A stretch of DNA of 21,982 bases from Clostridia bacterium. Its GTDB lineage: Bacteria; Bacillota; UBA994; PWPR01. The stretch spans positions 1 through 21,982 of the forward strand of contig PWPR01000023.1 of the NCBI GenBank assembly GCA_003557085.1, given 5' to 3'. How positions within the stretch are numbered: position 1 is the first letter of the stretch; each line of letters starts with the position of its first letter. The translations under genes and the position numbers were made by a program. Under the pieces are notes generated by a model. That model searched no databases, had not been told where the DNA came from, and saw only the letters and a program-made list of their open reading frames with translations. Below are positions 14,253 through 21,982 of the stretch, in pieces.

Positions 14253-15782
14253 ATGTCTACTGTTATTAAAAATGTAAAAATATATGATGGAAGTGGGAAG
14301 CCTCCATTTCTAGGAGATGTTAAGTTTGATAAATATATCACTCAAATAGCATCTCCTAAAACTTTAAAGGGAGAAAATATTATAGATGGAGCAGGGCTAG
14401 CTTTAGCCCCAGGATTTATAGACACGCATAGCCATAGTGACTTGGAAGCCATCAAAAGACCTAACTTACTACATGTTATAAGTCAGGGAATAACTACAGA
14501 GGTTGTCGGACAAGATGGCTCATCAGTAGCACCACTTACGGATGGGAATCTGGAGGAGCTGATGGATAATATGGCTCCATTGGCGGGAGTTACTGAAAAG
14601 CCATATTGGTGGCGCTCAATTGAAGATTATCTGGAAGTATTGGTAAGTGCCAACTCGGCAACAAAAGTTGAAACCTTAATAGGACATGGCACGGTAAGAA
14701 TGGCAGTAATGGGTAGTGATGATAGAAAGGCTACTGCAAAAGAGTTATCTCAAATATGTGACTTTATAGGACTTGGCATGAAGCAAGGAGCTAAAGGTGT
14801 GTCATTTGGTTTAATATATCCTCCTGGGAGCTATGCTGATACGGAAGAATTAATAGAAGTTGCTAAAATTGTTGCTAAGTATGATGGCATCATCATGGTT
14901 CATATGCGAAATGAACAAGATAAAATAATGGATTCTCTTGATGAGATGGAGAGAGTTATTAAAGAGAGTAATGTTAGACTGCATATTTCACATCTTAAGG
15001 CCTTAGGATATAGAAACTGGGGTAAAGCTAATAAAATCTTAAGCCGTTTAGATGATTTATATAATAAAGGGTATGATATAACTTTTGATCAATATCCATA
15101 CTCAGCAACTTGTACTGGATTAAAGGTCGTTGTTCCTATATGGGCCTATGCAGGTGGGGAAAAAGCTTTTATCAAAAGGCTTGATAATGAAGAAGAGTAT
15201 CAAAAGGTGGCCAAAGAAACAAAGGAGAATATTGAAGCTCGAGGTGGAGCTAGCAGGATTATGATTGCTTCGACTGCTTCAGAGGAAAAACAGTGGATGG
15301 CCTCAAACAATTTGGAGTTTATTGCAAATGAATTAAAATTATCTCCACAAGATGCAGCTTTGAAAATATTACGTGAAGAAGGGCCATCAGTAGTAGCAAT
15401 TTACTTTTCTATTTCTGATGAAGACGTTGAGGAGATAATGCAGCATCATTTACATGGTTTTTGTACAGATGGTATTATTGGAGAGCATCCACATCCTAGA
15501 GCTTATGGGGCATTCCCTAAAGTTTTGGGTCATTATGTAAAAAAATTAAACCTTCTAACCATGCAAGAGGCAATAAGGCAGTTGACATCAGAAGCAGCAT
15601 ATAGATTAAGGTTATTTGATAGGGGATTAATAAGAATTGGGATGTGTGCTGATCTAGTAGTATTTGATGAGAATGAAGTTGAGGCAAAGAATTCTTATAC
15701 TGAACCCACAAAATTGTCAACTGGAATAAAGAAGGTATATGTTGATGGTAAGATAAAATTTTCTGAGGAGGACATAAGCTAG
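14253..15782 (+). CDS. N-acyl-D-amino-acid deacylase (D-aminoacylase-like amidohydrolase)
   Basis: 509 residues from the ATG at 14253 (AGAGAGGG 8 bases before it; an in-frame ATG at 14232 lies upstream). It is an amidohydrolase-superfamily TIM barrel with H59-S-H61 (FIDTHSHSD), later metal-site segments VHMRNEQD and LHISHLKALG, and a distal CTDGIIGEHPHPRAYGAF segment typical of D-aminoacylases. The metal-bridging Cys of the Alcaligenes-type enzyme (usually NCG) is replaced by the Q-D-G form (VVGQDGSS, D88), seen in a subgroup of the family. It is expected to remove the acyl group from N-acyl-D-amino acids, but dihydroorotase- or N-acyl-D-Glu deacylase-like substrates are possible. Its stop overlaps the GTG start of the PLP enzyme by one base, pointing to a joint pathway. 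Cytoplasmic; no signal peptide. Confidence 0.88.
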   Translation: MSTVIKNVKIYDGSGKPPFLGDVKFDKYITQIASPKTLKGENIIDGAGLALAPGFIDTHSHSDLEAIKRPNLLHVISQGITTEVVGQDGSSVAPLTDGNLEELMDNMAPLAGVTEKPYWWRSIEDYLEVLVSANSATKVETLIGHGTVRMAVMGSDDRKATAKELSQICDFIGLGMKQGAKGVSFGLIYPPGSYADTEELIEVAKIVAKYDGIIMVHMRNEQDKIMDSLDEMERVIKESNVRLHISHLKALGYRNWGKANKILSRLDDLYNKGYDITFDQYPYSATCTGLKVVVPIWAYAGGEKAFIKRLDNEEEYQKVAKETKENIEARGGASRIMIASTASEEKQWMASNNLEFIANELKLSPQDAALKILREEGPSVVAIYFSISDEDVEEIMQHHLHGFCTDGIIGEHPHPRAYGAFPKVLGHYVKKLNLLTMQEAIRQLTSEAAYRLRLFDRGLIRIGMCADLVVFDENEVEAKNSYTEPTKLSTGIKKVYVDGKIKFSEEDIS

Positions 15783-16741
15783 TGAAATTACCAATTAATT
15801 TAAGTGACATTAAAGAAGCAGCAAAAAGACTTGATGGGGTAATTAAGAAAACCCCCCTTATAAGAAGTGAAAAACTAGATGAGGTTTTAGGATGTGAAGT
15901 ATACCTAAAGACAGAAAATTTGCAATTAACAGGTTCTTTTAAAATAAGAGGTGCTGCTAATCGCATACTTAGTCTAAGCGATAGTGAAAAAGAGCGAGGA
16001 ATAATTGCGTCATCTTCAGGAAATCATGCGCAAGGTGTGGCATACGCTGCCCACTTAGCAGAAGTTAAATCAGTAGTTGTAATGCCAAAAAATGCTCCAA
16101 AAACTAAAGTTGAAGGCACAGCAAAATTTGGCTCAGAAGTCATCCTTCATGGCTATGATTCTATTGAAAGATATAAGAGACTGTATGAATTGGCAGACCA
16201 GCATGGGTATACAATAGTACATTCATTTAATGATCCGGAGTTAATAGCAGGACAGGGCACTGTAGGATATGAAATTATGGAAGAGTTAGCACAAGCGGAT
16301 ATGGTAATTGTGCCACTAGGAGGCGTAGGAGTTCTCTCGGGAATAGCCATAGCAGTAAAAGAAACAAATCCAAACTGTCAAGTGATCGGTGTTGAACCTG
16401 CTGCAATTCCTAGATTCTCAGCTAGCTTAGCTGCAGGAGAGCCGGTTGAGGTTGAATTTAAAGATACAGTTGCTGATGGCTTAATGCTTACTAAAACAGG
16501 CTCAAACACTTGGCCAATTATCAGTAAATATGTAGATAAAGTTGTTACTGTAGAAGATGAGTTTATTGTTCAAGCTATGAAGGATATTCTCATTTATGGG
16601 AAGTTCTTAGTAGAGCCTTCAGCTGCTATCGGTATTGCTGCTATATTAGGTGAAAAAATTGATGTCAAAGGAAAAAAAGTTGTTTTTGTAATCACTGGTG
16701 GTAATGTGGACCTTGAGAAATATTTAGATATTATAGGTTAA
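15782..16741 (+). CDS. Threonine/serine dehydratase-like PLP enzyme (fold type II)
   Basis: 319 residues. PLP-binding K54 lies in TGSFKIRGAAN, the substrate/cofactor loop in SSSGNHAQGVAYAA, the phosphate-binding Gly loop in PLGGVGVLSGIA, and a terminal VITGGNVD segment. It lacks the ACT-like regulatory domain of biosynthetic IlvA, so it resembles catabolic threonine ammonia-lyase (TdcB), yielding 2-oxobutyrate plus ammonia for fermentation. Serine racemase and related D-amino acid enzymes share this fold and these motifs. The Gly loop has Val in place of one Gly of the usual GGGG. The start is GTG at 15782, overlapping the deacylase stop (TAGTG), with AGGAGG 10 bases upstream, so translation is coupled. 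The pairing with a D-aminoacylase makes D-Ser/D-Thr processing worth considering. A hairpin follows the stop. Confidence 0.88.
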   Translation: MKLPINLSDIKEAAKRLDGVIKKTPLIRSEKLDEVLGCEVYLKTENLQLTGSFKIRGAANRILSLSDSEKERGIIASSSGNHAQGVAYAAHLAEVKSVVVMPKNAPKTKVEGTAKFGSEVILHGYDSIERYKRLYELADQHGYTIVHSFNDPELIAGQGTVGYEIMEELAQADMVIVPLGGVGVLSGIAIAVKETNPNCQVIGVEPAAIPRFSASLAAGEPVEVEFKDTVADGLMLTKTGSNTWPIISKYVDKVVTVEDEFIVQAMKDILIYGKFLVEPSAAIGIAAILGEKIDVKGKKVVFVITGGNVDLEKYLDIIG

Positions 16742-16747
16742 ATAGAT

Positions 16748-16787
16748 AAGCTGTCTATTGCATAATATGAGATGCAGTAGACAGCTT
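16748..16787. terminator. Hairpin between convergent genes, possible bidirectional terminator
   Basis: A 16-bp stem (AAGCTGTCTATTGCAT / ATGCAGTAGACAGCTT, one G-T pair) with an 8-base loop sits in the 50-base gap between the dehydratase and the convergent PHP gene. Neither side has a strong T tract, so termination is plausible rather than certain. Confidence 0.6.
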
Positions 16788-16791
16788 CTAA

Positions 16792-17535
16792 TTAAAGAGG
16801 TAATTCTCTTTTGATATATTCAATATTTTCTTTCCTAGACAAGAACTTCTCCAATTTTCTTAAATCAGCATTTATAATTTGATTTTCTTCTAGATTAGCT
16901 TCCTTAGCAGTCTTAAAGCAATGGTCAAAGTTGCCTACATCATAAAATATATGAGCGTCACTACCAAAAGAAACCATTCCCTTTACTTTTGCTACTTCTT
17001 GTGCTATTTCTAAACAGTTTTTTCTGCTTCCTGCTCTTGAGACTGAAAAAGAACTATTATTAATCTCTACAAGTACATTGAGTTCTTTAGCAGCTTTAAC
17101 AAATCGCTTAATATCGATTGGATATTCTGGATTACCTGGGTGAACAATTATGTCTACGTAAGGATTCTCCATTGCATTAATTAAGGCATTGGTATTTTGT
17201 TCTATTGATCCACCTGGATAACAAATATTATGAAAACCTGCTAAGACTATATCTAGGTTTTTTAAATACCTTGTTGGCATGTCAATACTTCCATCATAGT
17301 CAACTATGTTTGCTTCAACACCTCTTAAAATTCTAACTCCATGCATCTCTTTAGTAAATACTTTCATGTTCCCAAAGTGATATAAGTGTGGAGATCCTGG
17401 TAAGGCTGGGCCATGGTCTGTTATGGCAAGAACTTCTAAGCCTTTTTCCTTTGCACTAGTAATCATCTCTAACAAAGTTGAATAAGCATGACCACTTGCT
17501 ACTGTATGACAATGTAAATCAGCTATGAGATTCAC
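16792..17535 (-). CDS. PHP-domain phosphoesterase (YcdX-like)
   Basis: 247 residues, the usual length for the YcdX branch of PHP hydrolases. Metal-binding motifs appear in order: H8-C-H10 (IADLHCHTVASGHAY), D40-H41 (AITDHGP), GVEANI, the AGFHN segment, VHPGNPEYP, EINNSSF and GSDAH. PHP proteins use a trinuclear metal centre to hydrolyse phosphate esters such as histidinol phosphate or general phosphomonoesters; this branch is usually called a general phosphatase or putative hydrolase. The start is GTG at 17535 with AAGGA about 10 bases upstream; no ATG in a good context was seen. It stands alone, convergent to the dehydratase and divergent from the hydantoinase-like gene. A TATAAT (minus, 17569-17564) may be its -10 box. 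The substrate cannot be read from the context. Confidence 0.9.
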   Translation of the reverse strand: MNLIADLHCHTVASGHAYSTLLEMITSAKEKGLEVLAITDHGPALPGSPHLYHFGNMKVFTKEMHGVRILRGVEANIVDYDGSIDMPTRYLKNLDIVLAGFHNICYPGGSIEQNTNALINAMENPYVDIIVHPGNPEYPIDIKRFVKAAKELNVLVEINNSSFSVSRAGSRKNCLEIAQEVAKVKGMVSFGSDAHIFYDVGNFDHCFKTAKEANLEENQIINADLRKLEKFLSRKENIEYIKRELPL

Positions 17536-17701
17536 CTAATACACATCCTTTTCTTTTAATGTCATTATATTAACATCGATATGGTCATTAGTTAAGGAAG
17601 TATTAAGCTTAGAAAAATATTTCTTAATATTACATGTTTTGCAGGTTTATTCTTTTAAATAGCGAATGAAACATTATGATAACTTTGAAAGGGAGATAAG
17701 A

Positions 17702-19060
17702 ATGATTTACGATGTTTTAGTTAAAAACGGACATATAGTTTTACCTACAGCAGTAATAAAAGCAGATTTACTAATAAAAGATGAAAAAATAGTTGGTATA
17801 ATCGAAAATGCAAGCAATACGCAAGCTAAAGAAATAGTCGATGCAACTGATAAATATGTTATGCCTGGAGCCATTGATCCTCATGTTCATGCAGGGCACG
17901 GTGAGCCTCACAGAGAAACATTCACAAGTTCTAGTATGGCTGCTGCAGCTGGAGGTATCACTACTTTTATAGATATGCCACTTTCACAGCCATCTACCTT
18001 AACTATAGATACATATAAAGATAAAATTGAAGCAGTCAATAGAGATAGTGTAATGGATATTGCCTTATATGGTGGACTTGTAGATGGTTACTTTGGTGAA
18101 ATACCTGCGATTCACCAAGCTGGTGGTCAAGCTTATAAAGCATTTATGTGTAGATGCCCAAATTTTCATATGACTGAGGATGGTCCATTACTTGACGGGA
18201 TGGAGTTAGTTGCTGATCTAGGAGGTGTTGTTACTGTTCATGCAGAAAATGATACTTTAATTTATCATCTAAAAGAGAAGTTTAAAAAGCAAGGAAGAAA
18301 TGATATAGAGGCGTTTTTAGAGTCTCACCCTCTTTATGCAGAGCTTGAGGCAATACAAAGATTTATTTTCTTAGCAGGACTAGCTCCTGGAGCAGGTGCT
18401 CATATTGCACATATGAGCGTTCCTGAAGGAGCAGAAGAAGTAAAATATGCAAGAGCGGAAGGAATAGACATTAGCGTTGAAACTTGTCCACAGTATTTAG
18501 GACTGAATACAGATGTAATATTTGAAAAAGGTGGTATTGCAAAATGCGACCCGCCTGTTAGACCACAAGAAGTAGTAGACCATTTATGGGAATATGTTTT
18601 AGATGGAACAATTGATATGATTGCATCAGATCACTCTCCTCATCCTTTTGAAAAAAAGGTAGTGCCATTGGATGAGTTTGATAAAGCAAATAATGGAGCA
18701 ACAGGGCTGCAAACAATGATTCCAGTTATGATTGATGAAGGACTTGTTAAGAGAGATATGTCTTTACCATTATATGCAAGATTTACTGCCTATAATGCAG
18801 CTAGGAGATTTGGTTTATATCCAGAAAAAGGTGCCTTGGAAGTCGGGGCTGATGCAGACTTTTATCTACTTGATTTAAAAGGACAGTGGTTATGTAAAGC
18901 AGAGGAACTTTATTATGTCAATAAGCATAGTGCTTTTGATGGGCGTCTTTTCAATGGTAAAGTTGAGGCTACTTATGTTAGAGGTGTTAAAGTTTATGAT
19001 GGACAGAAAATTGTAGTAGATCCAGGACATGGCAAATTTGTTAAAATGAATATTGGGTAG
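17702..19060 (+). CDS. Hydantoinase/allantoinase-family cyclic amidohydrolase
   Basis: 452 residues from the ATG at 17702 (GGGAG 6-7 bases upstream; an in-frame ATG at 17666 is poorer). The dinuclear metal site of the DHP/hydantoinase/allantoinase group is complete: H61-V-H63 (IDPHVHAGHGEPHRE), K146 (GGQAYKAFMC; the lysine that is carboxylated), VTVHAEND, GAHIAHMS and ASDHSPH. The segment GGITTFIDMPLS is more like allantoinase than dihydropyrimidinase. It opens a cyclic amide such as allantoin, hydantoin or dihydrouracil by hydrolysis. Seven bases after its stop comes a ureohydrolase-like gene, then leucyl aminopeptidase. No allantoate amidohydrolase or carbamoylase is visible, so the pathway is not proven. 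The upstream spacer has a 7-bp inverted repeat (TATTAAG/CTTAATA, 17601-17629) that may be a regulator site. Confidence 0.9.
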   Translation: MIYDVLVKNGHIVLPTAVIKADLLIKDEKIVGIIENASNTQAKEIVDATDKYVMPGAIDPHVHAGHGEPHRETFTSSSMAAAAGGITTFIDMPLSQPSTLTIDTYKDKIEAVNRDSVMDIALYGGLVDGYFGEIPAIHQAGGQAYKAFMCRCPNFHMTEDGPLLDGMELVADLGGVVTVHAENDTLIYHLKEKFKKQGRNDIEAFLESHPLYAELEAIQRFIFLAGLAPGAGAHIAHMSVPEGAEEVKYARAEGIDISVETCPQYLGLNTDVIFEKGGIAKCDPPVRPQEVVDHLWEYVLDGTIDMIASDHSPHPFEKKVVPLDEFDKANNGATGLQTMIPVMIDEGLVKRDMSLPLYARFTAYNAARRFGLYPEKGALEVGADADFYLLDLKGQWLCKAEELYYVNKHSAFDGRLFNGKVEATYVRGVKVYDGQKIVVDPGHGKFVKMNIG

Positions 19061-19067
19061 GTATCTA

Positions 19068-19973
19068 ATGAATATAACAATTATTACACAACCTTATAAT
19101 GAAGAAGGCAAAGGTATCGGTGGAGGAGCAGGCCCATCAAAGCTACTTGAGGATGGATTATTTAAAAGGTTAAAGAGTCATGGACATATTATAAATGATT
19201 GTATAGAAGTTAGTATGACAAAAAGTGATGAAGAGCAATATGGTAAGTGGAATAGAGTAGCTCTAGCAAATAGCTACCTAGCAAAAGAGTCAAGCCAGGA
19301 AATATATAAAGGCAACTTTGTTTTAGGGCTATTTGCAAACTGTAATAGTGTACTTGGCTTGCTTGCTGGAATGCAAAAGAATCGCAAAAGTGAAAGTATG
19401 CCCCATAGAGTAGGTTTAGTTTGGATTGATGCTCACGGAGACTATAACACTCCTGAATCAAGTCCTTCTGGAATGCTTGGTGGAATGCCTGTGGCTATAG
19501 CAGCTGGAAAATGTTTGACTAATATTAGAAAAGTAAGTGGTTTAAAATACCCCCTTCAGGCTCCAGACATAGTAATGATGGGCTTAAGGGATTTAGACGA
19601 AGAAGAGAAAGTATTAATAAAGAATGATTCAATAGTGATAATTGATGAAAAATCTATGCTTGAAGTTGATGAAGACCTCAAAAGTGCAATGGAGTATTTA
19701 GTGCAGAGGGAAGATAAGATTTATGTTCACGTAGATTTAGACATTTTAAATCCCAAACTAGCTCCTGCTGCTGGGTTGCCAACTAAGGGGGGCTTCAGTG
19801 GCGAAGAATTAGGTAATATTTTACGTCATTTATTAAGTTATGAGAAAGTTTCTGGCTTAGCTATGGTATCATATAAGCCAGAGCGAGAAAATCAATCAGA
19901 AAGTACAAAACATGAGATCATTAAGGCGATAGAAATAGCCTTAATGGGACTAAAAGATCGGGAGGAAAAGTAA
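19068..19973 (+). CDS. Ureohydrolase (arginase/agmatinase)-family protein with altered metal ligands
   Basis: 301 residues from the ATG at 19068, typical arginase length. The core DAHxD motif is intact (D121-A-H123-G-D125), as is H-V-D223-L-D225. SGMLGGMPVA matches the family's central loop. Two canonical ligand positions differ: the first-metal His of GGDHS is replaced in ANCNSVLG (N93), and the Glu of the usual VE-N-P motif is Ser in AMVSYKP. The third Asp of DxDxxDP is Asn in LDILNP. Known families hydrolyse a guanidino group (arginine, agmatine, formiminoglutamate, guanidinobutyrate), yielding urea or formamide. Here the substrate is unknown and may be a product of the hydantoinase-like enzyme encoded 7 bases upstream. 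It joins the aminopeptidase gene by TAATG overlap. The longer TTG-initiated frame is less likely. A weak AGGT precedes the ATG. Confidence 0.85.
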   Translation: MNITIITQPYNEEGKGIGGGAGPSKLLEDGLFKRLKSHGHIINDCIEVSMTKSDEEQYGKWNRVALANSYLAKESSQEIYKGNFVLGLFANCNSVLGLLAGMQKNRKSESMPHRVGLVWIDAHGDYNTPESSPSGMLGGMPVAIAAGKCLTNIRKVSGLKYPLQAPDIVMMGLRDLDEEEKVLIKNDSIVIIDEKSMLEVDEDLKSAMEYLVQREDKIYVHVDLDILNPKLAPAAGLPTKGGFSGEELGNILRHLLSYEKVSGLAMVSYKPERENQSESTKHEIIKAIEIALMGLKDREEK

Positions 19974-21430
19974 TGGAATTAAAACTTGTAGCTCAAAAAG
20001 TGCCACCTAGCGCAGATGCGATAGGTGTGGTTTTGGCCAAAGGTCAAGAGTTGGATTTTAGCAATTCTATCACAGAGATTATTGAATCTCTTATAGAGAA
20101 AGAGCAATTTGTTGGAGATGCAAAAGAGGTACTAGTTACCTATATCAAGGATGAAGATGAGTATAGAAAACTCATTTTAATAGGACTTGGAGAAGAAGAT
20201 AAGTTAACAACTGAAAAAGTTAGGATGGCTCTAGGCAGATTGCTTAATAAAGCTAAGAAGCTAAAAGTAAAAGAACTATATATAGCTTCTAGCTTGGCAG
20301 GACAAACAGGTGAGTTGAAGCCAGAAGCTATGATAGCTGAGAGCATTTTACTTGCAAATTATAAATTTGACAAATACCTAGCAAAAAAAGATGAATCAAA
20401 ATTAGAGTTGATTTCTTTTGTAGGAGCTGATGAAGAAGCCTTTGAAGAAGGAAAAACATTAGCAGAGGCAACGAATATTGCTAGAGATTTAGTAGCAACA
20501 CCATCAAATGATTTAACACCTGTTATTTTAGCGGATTTTGCTAAAGAAAAAGCTAAAGAGTATGGTTTTGATATTGACATATTTGATGAGAAAAAGATTC
20601 AAAAGTTGGGTATGGAAGCTTTTTGGCAAGTTGCCAAGGGTTCTGACAATCCTCCAAGATTTATTATTATGCGTTATTTTGGGGACAAGAAGAATAAAGA
20701 TAATATAACCGCTTTAGTTGGCAAAGGTGTAACTTATGATAGTGGTGGTCTTTCACTGAAATCAAGTGATGGCATGAGCACTATGAAAACAGATATGGGT
20801 GGTTCTGCGTCAGTAGTTGGGGCGATGTGTGCAATAGCTAAACAAAAACTAAATGTGAATGTGGTTGCTATTGTAGCTGCATGTGAAAATATTCCATCAG
20901 CAAGAGCATACCATCCAGGAGATATAATAGGCTCTATGGCAGGAAAGACTATTCATGTTAAGAGTACTGATGCAGAAGGTAGGTTGACTTTAGCTGATGC
21001 AGTTTATTATGCAGTAAAAGAAGAGAAAGCATCAAGGGTGCTTGATATTGCTACTTTGACAGGAGCATGTATAGCAGCTTTAGGTCAAAGAGTTACTGGA
21101 GTACTCGCTAGTGATGAAGATTTCTATCAAAGATTAGAAAACTCTAGCAAGCTAAGTGATGAGTTGATTTGGCGCTTACCAATTTTTGATCATTTCAAAG
21201 AAGCTTATAAACATCCTGAAGCTGACCTTAATAACACAGGAGAAGGTGGAGCTGGTACAATAACTGGTGGAATGTTTATTGGTGAGTTTGTAGAAGATAC
21301 TCCATGGATTCATATGGACATTGCTGGCAAAACATATGTTGGTAAAGACTTAGAGTATATTGGAAAAGGTCCTACAGGAGTAGGGGTTAGAACTCTTTAC
21401 TATTTAGCAAAAACATATCAAGAAGCATAA
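19973..21430 (+). CDS. pepA: Leucyl aminopeptidase, M17 family
   Basis: 485 residues, standard for M17. The C-terminal catalytic domain (about 165-485) has K251 and D256 in VGKGVTYDSGGLSLK, K263, D274 in MKTDMGGSA, and the family signature STDAEGRL with D333, E335 and R337 (usual N replaced by S). It binds two metal ions and cuts N-terminal residues, especially Leu, from peptides in the cytoplasm, probably as a hexamer. Start: GGAGG before an ATG overlapping the ureohydrolase stop (TAATG). It is the last gene of the three-gene unit with the hydantoinase- and ureohydrolase-like genes and is followed by a terminator. This suits a peptide-fermenting organism, but the link between its activity and its two operon partners is not known. 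Confidence 0.96.
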   Translation: MELKLVAQKVPPSADAIGVVLAKGQELDFSNSITEIIESLIEKEQFVGDAKEVLVTYIKDEDEYRKLILIGLGEEDKLTTEKVRMALGRLLNKAKKLKVKELYIASSLAGQTGELKPEAMIAESILLANYKFDKYLAKKDESKLELISFVGADEEAFEEGKTLAEATNIARDLVATPSNDLTPVILADFAKEKAKEYGFDIDIFDEKKIQKLGMEAFWQVAKGSDNPPRFIIMRYFGDKKNKDNITALVGKGVTYDSGGLSLKSSDGMSTMKTDMGGSASVVGAMCAIAKQKLNVNVVAIVAACENIPSARAYHPGDIIGSMAGKTIHVKSTDAEGRLTLADAVYYAVKEEKASRVLDIATLTGACIAALGQRVTGVLASDEDFYQRLENSSKLSDELIWRLPIFDHFKEAYKHPEADLNNTGEGGAGTITGGMFIGEFVEDTPWIHMDIAGKTYVGKDLEYIGKGPTGVGVRTLYYLAKTYQEA

Positions 21431-21436
21431 ATATTG

Positions 21437-21462
21437 AGACTCCCTAAACGGGAGTCTTTTTT
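21437..21462 (+). terminator. Rho-independent terminator after leucyl aminopeptidase
   Basis: The 8-bp stem AGACTCCC / GGGAGTCT with a TAAAC loop is followed by TTTTT on the plus strand. It overlaps the last codons and stop of the convergent ThiF-family gene. Confidence 0.88.
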
Positions 21463-21982
21463 ATTATGTCATTGACAACTTCTTGAGCCATTAATAGACC
21501 ACTAATAGCTGGTGCAAAAATCATGCTTGCAGGTGGGAAAGCCTCTTTCCTAGGAATATTTGAATCCCTGTATTTTGGCCAAGAATCTGGTTTTTTTACA
21601 TCACTAGGATCAAATACGACTTTTACACCATCATCGATACCTGCTTTTCTTAATATCTTTCTCAAAGCACGTGCTAGAGGGCAATTATATGTTTTGCTAA
21701 TATCACATACTTGATAATTACTAGCATCAAGCCTATTTCCTGCTCCCATAGCTGATATAATGGGAAGCCCATTTCTATGAGCATATTTAATTAAGCTTGC
21801 TTTTGCTGTAATGGTATCGATAGCATCAATTAAATAATCAGCTTCTAAGTTTGCTATGTCATAAGCGTTTTCTTTATCAATATTTAACTTAAGCAGCTTA
21901 GTTGATATAAAGGGGTTGATTCTCTTTAATCTTTTATCCATTTCATCTACTTTAGCAGTTCCTATATTGTCAATAAAAGCAA
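21444..21982 (-). CDS. tcdA: TcdA/CsdL-like tRNA threonylcarbamoyladenosine dehydratase (ThiF/E1 family), 5' end beyond window
   Basis: The reading frame continues upstream of the first internal ATG (21941) to the window edge, reading AFIDNIGTAKVDEM before MDKRLKRINP, so the ATG is not the start and the gene is cut by the right edge (178 residues visible). This NxxTxGxxKVxxMxxRxxxINP pattern, the following DYLIDAIDTITAK, SAMGAGNRLD and CPLARALRK, and the C-terminal PASMIFAPAISG match TcdA, which uses ATP to cyclise tRNA t6A to ct6A at position 37. The Rossmann nucleotide loop (GxGGVG) would be in the missing part. ThiF/MoeB relatives share the fold, but the C-terminal segments favour TcdA. 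Its stop lies within the terminator hairpin of the convergent aminopeptidase gene. Confidence 0.85.
   Translation of the reverse strand, partial: AFIDNIGTAKVDEMDKRLKRINPFISTKLLKLNIDKENAYDIANLEADYLIDAIDTITAKASLIKYAHRNGLPIISAMGAGNRLDASNYQVCDISKTYNCPLARALRKILRKAGIDDGVKVVFDPSDVKKPDSWPKYRDSNIPRKEAFPPASMIFAPAISGLLMAQEVVNDIIKKTPV

Noticed and set aside
17601..17629. Inverted repeat TATTAAG...CTTAATA as a separate operator
   Set aside because: Only 7 bp in very AT-rich DNA with a 15-base gap; chance is likely, so it is only mentioned with the hydantoinase-like gene.
21939..21941. ATG at 21941 as the start of the ThiF-family gene
   Set aside because: The frame stays open upstream with conserved TcdA-like sequence to the window edge, so the gene is truncated by the window.
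1..21982. CRISPR, toxin-antitoxin, transposase, phage, tRNA or rRNA elements
   Set aside because: I looked for regular repeats, cloverleaf-like segments and transposase or integrase motifs and saw none; the region reads as ordinary chromosome.

Overview
The window looks like chromosomal DNA of a low-GC Gram-positive anaerobe, most likely a clostridium- or Tissierellia-like Firmicute. The reasons are strong AT bias, AGGAGG-type ribosome binding sites, many short or overlapping gene junctions, rho-independent hairpins, and two T-box leaders in front of aminoacyl-tRNA synthetase genes. The genus assignment is inference. I see no IS element, phage gene, CRISPR array, rRNA or tRNA. Most genes are familiar families; the interest lies in their arrangement and in a few divergent members.

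Left part (1-4100, minus strand): a TldD/PmbA metalloprotease pair whose second gene runs off the left edge. Before it lies an operon of asnS plus a cyclase/formamidase-family hydrolase, read from a promoter and an Asn-specific T-box (specifier AAC) at 3810-4094. An orphan prepilin peptidase follows (4219-4962, minus).

Middle (5100-11434): divergent from the peptidase is an L-asparaginase gene, followed 16 bases later by an unrecognised two-TM, very acidic protein whose C-terminus resembles DUF2726. Convergent to it is a minus-strand operon of response regulator, histidine kinase and an SRAP (HMCES/YedK-like) DNA-protein crosslink protein. A phased TGACA/TGTCA repeat lies between this operon and the divergent degV gene.

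Right part (11495-21430, plus strand): a HIT-domain protein with an N-terminal extension; metG behind a Met-specific T-box (specifier ATG); a translationally coupled pair of a D-aminoacylase-like deacylase and a threonine-dehydratase-like PLP enzyme; a convergent PHP phosphoesterase; then a tight three-gene unit of a hydantoinase/allantoinase-like amidohydrolase, a ureohydrolase-family protein with altered metal ligands, and leucyl aminopeptidase. A TcdA-like ThiF-family gene (minus) runs off the right edge.

Taken together, many genes cleave amide, peptide or guanidino-type C-N bonds (asparaginase, D-aminoacylase, hydantoinase-like, ureohydrolase-like, aminopeptidase, TldD/PmbA, dehydratase). 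This fits an amino-acid- and peptide-fermenting lifestyle. I did not find one clear new defence or mobile system. The best candidates for undescribed biology are the acidic membrane protein, the ligand-substituted ureohydrolase next to the hydantoinase, the SRAP protein inside a two-component operon, and the cyclase-family enzyme under Asn T-box control.
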